Shown in pieces: positions 61,230-64,000 of a DNA stretch of 64,000 nt. How positions within the stretch are numbered: the stretch's first letter is position 1; the number at the start of each line of letters is the position of its first letter. The DNA is from Marinirhabdus gelatinilytica (GTDB lineage: Bacteria; Bacteroidota; Bacteroidia; Flavobacteriales; Flavobacteriaceae). The stretch covers positions 620,001-684,000 of the forward strand of contig NZ_QRAO01000001.1 in NCBI RefSeq assembly GCF_003353425.1, in the 5' to 3' direction. Under the pieces are notes generated by a model, which did not search any database, was not told the origin of the DNA, and saw nothing but the letters and a program-made list of their open reading frames with translations. A program made the position numbers and the translations under genes.

Positions 61230-62480
61230 CTATTGCATACTTTCCTCTTCTATTTTTATAAAATGCGCCACAGTCTTTACAAGCCTATTATGGTTCTTTA
61301 CAAACGGGTTGGACTTGTCCCAAACATAGCCAGCAAGCACGGCACATATCTTTTTCTTTATATCTGGGTTTTCAGGTCTGTGGAAGAATATTTTTTGGAG
61401 GTTGCCCGTGTACCATTCTTTCACATAGGTCGCAAAAACAGCAACCCCTTCTTTTATGTAGGTGGAATATTCTTTCTCCCAATCTACCGTTTTACCGTTC
61501 AATTGTCTCGAGATCAATTTTGCCGAAAGCAATGCAGATTCAGTCGCAAAGGTAACCCCGGAGGAAAATACAGGGTCCAGGAATTCTGCACTGTTGCCCG
61601 TGAGTACAAAGCCCTTCCCGTACAGTTTGGAAACAGATTTTGAATAATTCTTTATCTCAATGGGTTCAAACTCGTAGTCTATGCCTTCAAACCTATCGTG
61701 ATAATGGGTCGAAAGTTGCATCATTTCCTTCATCTTTTCGGTTGTAGTGCCCTCGTATTTTTCCAGAAACTCGGTTGGTCCCACATACCCCAAACTTGTC
61801 ATCCCGTTAGAAAATGGAATTACCCACAGCCATACTTCGTCCGTAACCACATCAAAAGTAATAAGGGTTCCTTCGGTGCCTTGTGGTCGTTTCAGGTCTT
61901 TAACGTGGGTGAATATGGAGGAGTGTTTTGGCATTTCAGAAGGAACATCCAGGCCCAGAAGCCTTGGGAGTACCCTGCCAAATCCACTGGAGTCTACAAT
62001 AAATTTAGCTTGAATATTTGTGTGGCTCCCATCATCGCTCTTTACAGTTGTGGTGGATGTGCCGTCTTCAGCGAACGTAACGGCGGTCACTTCTTTTTCA
62101 AAAGAAATGGCTACGCCCCTTTGTGTGAGTTCTTGTGCCAGGGCATTGTCAAAATGTGCTCTGGGCACTTGCCAGGTCCAGTCCCAACCCTCAGTGTGCT
62201 TTTTGCTGAAATCGAAATTACAAACCCCGCCATCTTTTAAAAACCGTGCTCCTTTTTTTACTTCGTAATTTTGTGCTTGGAGGCAGTCCAGAAGGCCTAC
62301 TTCTTCAAAATGATCCATGCACCTTGGGAGAAGGCTCTCGCCTATGGCAAATCTTGGAAATCTGTTTTTTTCTACCACTTGTACGGTAAATCCTTTTTTG
62401 TGTAGGTAAGACGCTGCTACACAGCCAGAAGGACCTGCTCCTATAATTAAAATGTCTACGTTTTTTTTCAGTTCGCTCAC
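61230..62480 (-). CDS. halogenase-like FAD-dependent oxidoreductase
   Basis: 416 residues from a GTG start. FAD-binding GAGPSG at 14-19 and the family motif RFAIGESLLPRC (about 44-55). Two motifs tied to flavin-dependent halogenases are present: WLWVIP (217-222, pattern WxWxIP) and FLDPVFSSG (300-308, pattern FxxPxxSxG). Related hydroxylases and geranylgeranyl-reductase-like enzymes share parts of this, and a catalytic Lys cannot be assigned by eye. It is divergent, 121 bases apart, from an aromatic amino acid ammonia-lyase; genes of both kinds belong to flexirubin-type pigment clusters in Flavobacteriia, where this enzyme may modify the aromatic head group. Confidence 0.8.
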   Translation of the reverse strand: MSELKKNVDILIIGAGPSGCVAASYLHKKGFTVQVVEKNRFPRFAIGESLLPRCMDHFEEVGLLDCLQAQNYEVKKGARFLKDGGVCNFDFSKKHTEGWDWTWQVPRAHFDNALAQELTQRGVAISFEKEVTAVTFAEDGTSTTTVKSDDGSHTNIQAKFIVDSSGFGRVLPRLLGLDVPSEMPKHSSIFTHVKDLKRPQGTEGTLITFDVVTDEVWLWVIPFSNGMTSLGYVGPTEFLEKYEGTTTEKMKEMMQLSTHYHDRFEGIDYEFEPIEIKNYSKSVSKLYGKGFVLTGNSAEFLDPVFSSGVTFATESALLSAKLISRQLNGKTVDWEKEYSTYIKEGVAVFATYVKEWYTGNLQKIFFHRPENPDIKKKICAVLAGYVWDKSNPFVKNHNRLVKTVAHFIKIEEESMQ

Positions 62481-62528
62481 AAGTGCTATATTGGGTTGTA
62501 AATTTAGTCCTTAGATGCTATAAATTAT

Positions 62529-62536
62529 TAAATTTG
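62529..62536 (+). promoter_or_regulatory. -7 element for the ammonia-lyase
   Basis: TAAATTTG, full match to TAnnTTTG, 66 bases before the ATG within the divergent promoter region; nearest TTG is about 30 bases upstream. Confidence 0.4.
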
Positions 62537-62601
62537 CAGTCAAAATAACTGTTTTTATTTAAGGAACTGTATATTATTCATTAAAAGTTTTTACCATATA
62601 A

Positions 62602-64000
62602 ATGTTGACAATTAGGGGAGAGTTAGGCGTAAAAGAGTTTTTCGAGGTAATTTTTAAAGGAGAATCTATCGAAGTAGCCAACGAAGTGATAGATACCGTA
62701 GAGAAAAGCTTTGAGTTTTTAATGGAATTTTCGGAAAACAAGGTGATTTATGGGGTCAATACGGGGTTTGGGCCTATGGCACAATATAAGATAGCCGATT
62801 CCCAGAGAATTCAACTTCAATACAACCTAATACGCAGCCACGCTTCGGGAACAGGCAACCCTATTGAACCAAAATATGTGCGGGCAGCTATGTTAGCGCG
62901 CCTAAATACCCTTAGTTTAGGGAATTCTGGGGTGCATCCTTCGGTAATCGGTTTGATGACACAGCTCATCAACAAAAACATAATTCCTCTAATTTATGAA
63001 CACGGAGGCGTGGGTGCTAGTGGAGATTTGGTACAACTGGCCCATATGGCCTTGGTTCTTATTGGCGAAGGGGAGGTGTTTTATAAAGGCGAACGGAGAG
63101 CCACCAAAGAAGTTTTTGAAATAGAAGGTTTACAGCCCATTACCGTAGCATTGCGGGAAGGTCTTGCCATTATGAACGGTACCTCTGTAATGGCAGGGAT
63201 AGGGATTGTAAATACTATTTACACAAGGCGTTTGTTACACTGGATGGTTGCATGTTCTTCGGCCATAAACGAAATAGTACAGGCGTACGACGATCATCTC
63301 TCTGAAGATTTGAACCAGACCAAAAAGCACATTGGCCAGCGAGCTATCGCTAAGACCATGCGGGAGCATTTAAAGGACAGTTCCCTTACCCGCAAACGTG
63401 AGCACCACCTTTACAACGGCAATAAGGAAGTAGCCGTTTTTGAAGAAAAAGTGCAGGAATACTATTCCTTGCGCTGTGTACCCCAGATTTTGGGCCCCGT
63501 GCTGGATACATTGAACAATGTAGAACGTATCTTGATCGAAGAAGTAAACTCTGCCAACGATAATCCCATCGTTAATGTTGAAAAAAAGCACGTGTACCAC
63601 GGTGGAAATTTTCATGGAGATTACGTATCTTTAGAGATGGACAAGCTTAAGATTGTCGTTGCTAAAATGAGCATGTTGGCAGAGCGCCAATTAAATTACC
63701 TGCTCAACTCAAAACTGAACGATATCTTACCTCCCTTTGTGAATCTTGGGACCTTGGGTCTCAATTTTGGAATGCAGGGAGTGCAGTTTACGGCAACTTC
63801 AACCACTGCAGAGAACCAAATGCTCTCTAACCCAATGTATGTGCACAGTATTCCAAACAACAACGACAACCAGGATATCGTGAGTATGGGTACTAACGCA
63901 GCACTTATTGCCAAAAAGGTAATTGAAAATGCCTACGAGGTAGTGGCTATAGAGTTAATTACCATTATACAGGCAATAGAATATTTAGAAGTCCAGGATA
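62602..64000 (+). CDS. tyrosine/histidine ammonia-lyase (MIO family), partial
   Basis: Open to the window end, 466 codons, so truncated only by the window (family about 505). The MIO cofactor triad Ala139-Ser140-Gly141 is in GGVGASGDLVQLAH; catalytic Tyr50 in IYGVNTGFGPMAQ; the selectivity region reads LIRSHASG with His80, as in histidine and tyrosine but not phenylalanine lyases. The sequence is close to what I remember of the Flavobacterium johnsoniae tyrosine ammonia-lyase (same YNLIRSH, QEYYSLRCVPQILGPVL and YHGGNFHGDY). It would make 4-coumarate from tyrosine, the starter for flexirubin-type aryl polyenes, rather than feed histidine breakdown; no other hut gene is seen. Confidence 0.88.
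   Translation, partial: MLTIRGELGVKEFFEVIFKGESIEVANEVIDTVEKSFEFLMEFSENKVIYGVNTGFGPMAQYKIADSQRIQLQYNLIRSHASGTGNPIEPKYVRAAMLARLNTLSLGNSGVHPSVIGLMTQLINKNIIPLIYEHGGVGASGDLVQLAHMALVLIGEGEVFYKGERRATKEVFEIEGLQPITVALREGLAIMNGTSVMAGIGIVNTIYTRRLLHWMVACSSAINEIVQAYDDHLSEDLNQTKKHIGQRAIAKTMREHLKDSSLTRKREHHLYNGNKEVAVFEEKVQEYYSLRCVPQILGPVLDTLNNVERILIEEVNSANDNPIVNVEKKHVYHGGNFHGDYVSLEMDKLKIVVAKMSMLAERQLNYLLNSKLNDILPPFVNLGTLGLNFGMQGVQFTATSTTAENQMLSNPMYVHSIPNNNDNQDIVSMGTNAALIAKKVIENAYEVVAIELITIIQAIEYLEVQD

Noticed and set aside
61698-62240. 180-codon plus-strand open frame opposite the halogenase-like gene
   Set aside because: Antisense to conserved FAD-enzyme motifs; no signal of its own.
62602-64000. Histidine degradation gene hutH
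   Set aside because: No other hut gene nearby; sequence features agree better with flavobacterial tyrosine ammonia-lyase and the neighbour is a pigment-type flavoenzyme.
1-64000. Insertion sequences, prophage or integron
   Set aside because: No transposase, integrase, phage structural gene or terminal inverted repeats were seen on either strand.

Overview
ORGANISM. The window looks like chromosome of a (probably marine) member of the Flavobacteriaceae, phylum Bacteroidota. The evidence is three secreted proteins with type IX secretion (T9SS) C-terminal sorting domains, TonB-dependent receptors with CarboxypepD_reg domains, DUF5689 and DUF2723 proteins, a traR/dksA-like gene directly behind ileS, several TTG and GTG starts with little Shine-Dalgarno signal, and promoters of the Bacteroidota type (TTG, about 19 nt, TAnnTTTG). 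I see no phage, IS element or CRISPR array. LAYOUT. 1-4.9 kb: a small lipoprotein, ileS and a zinc-finger-less TraR/DksA homologue. 5.0-10.0 kb: two tandem leucine-rich-repeat T9SS proteins, the first with a strikingly GC-rich internal block. 10.2-21.1 kb: a fused ResB/CcsA cytochrome c maturation protein, convergent with a six-gene minus-strand operon. That operon encodes a di-heme-b-type membrane protein, a membrane-anchored Fe-S flavoprotein, two multihaem cytochromes with 23 and 19 CxxCH motifs, an outer-membrane beta-barrel and an OB-fold lipoprotein. A Crp/Fnr-like palindrome lies in front of it. 21.2-24.7 kb: a DUF4097-like protein, lspA, a PAS histidine kinase, DUF2752 and two CD225 proteins. 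24.8-28.6 kb: 5-formyl-THF cyclo-ligase, an AstE/AspA-like hydrolase, two RimK-type ATP-grasp ligases and a RimB-like retropepsin. 29.0-36 kb: a third LRR/T9SS protein, uvrC and a patatin-outer-membrane-barrel fusion. 36-41.5 kb: aromatic amino acid catabolism (hmgA, hppD, DUF3108, a tryptophan-2,3-dioxygenase family protein) followed by an M23 peptidase lipoprotein. 41.7-51.9 kb: an Oar-like TonB receptor, a small membrane protein, an endonuclease/exonuclease/phosphatase, a second TonB receptor and a double-DUF5689 lipoprotein. 52-59 kb: a glycosylasparaginase-type Ntn hydrolase, a metallophosphoesterase, a cysteine-poor thioredoxin, a polysaccharide deacetylase and a DUF2723 glycosyltransferase-like protein. 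59.3-64 kb: tRNA-Gln with a degenerate 3' fragment beside it, two small secreted proteins, a halogenase-like flavoprotein and, divergent from it and cut by the window end, a tyrosine/histidine ammonia-lyase. The last pair is probably the edge of a flexirubin/aryl-polyene pigment locus. HOW THE GENES WORK TOGETHER. The most notable unit is the 13.3-21.1 kb operon, which reads as a complete electron conduit. NAD(P)H or quinol electrons would pass through a flavoprotein and a b-type cytochrome to 42 predicted c-haems, and then to an outer-membrane barrel; the c-haem maturation protein is next door. This is an inference from gene content and order. Other coherent units are tyrosine breakdown (hppD to hmgA), a protein poly-glutamylation and removal set (two RimK, RimB-like, AstE-like), and a TonB receptor/DUF5689/nuclease locus that may scavenge nucleic acids or nucleotides. 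Short dispersed repeats occur between genes and, unusually, twice in frame inside ileS.
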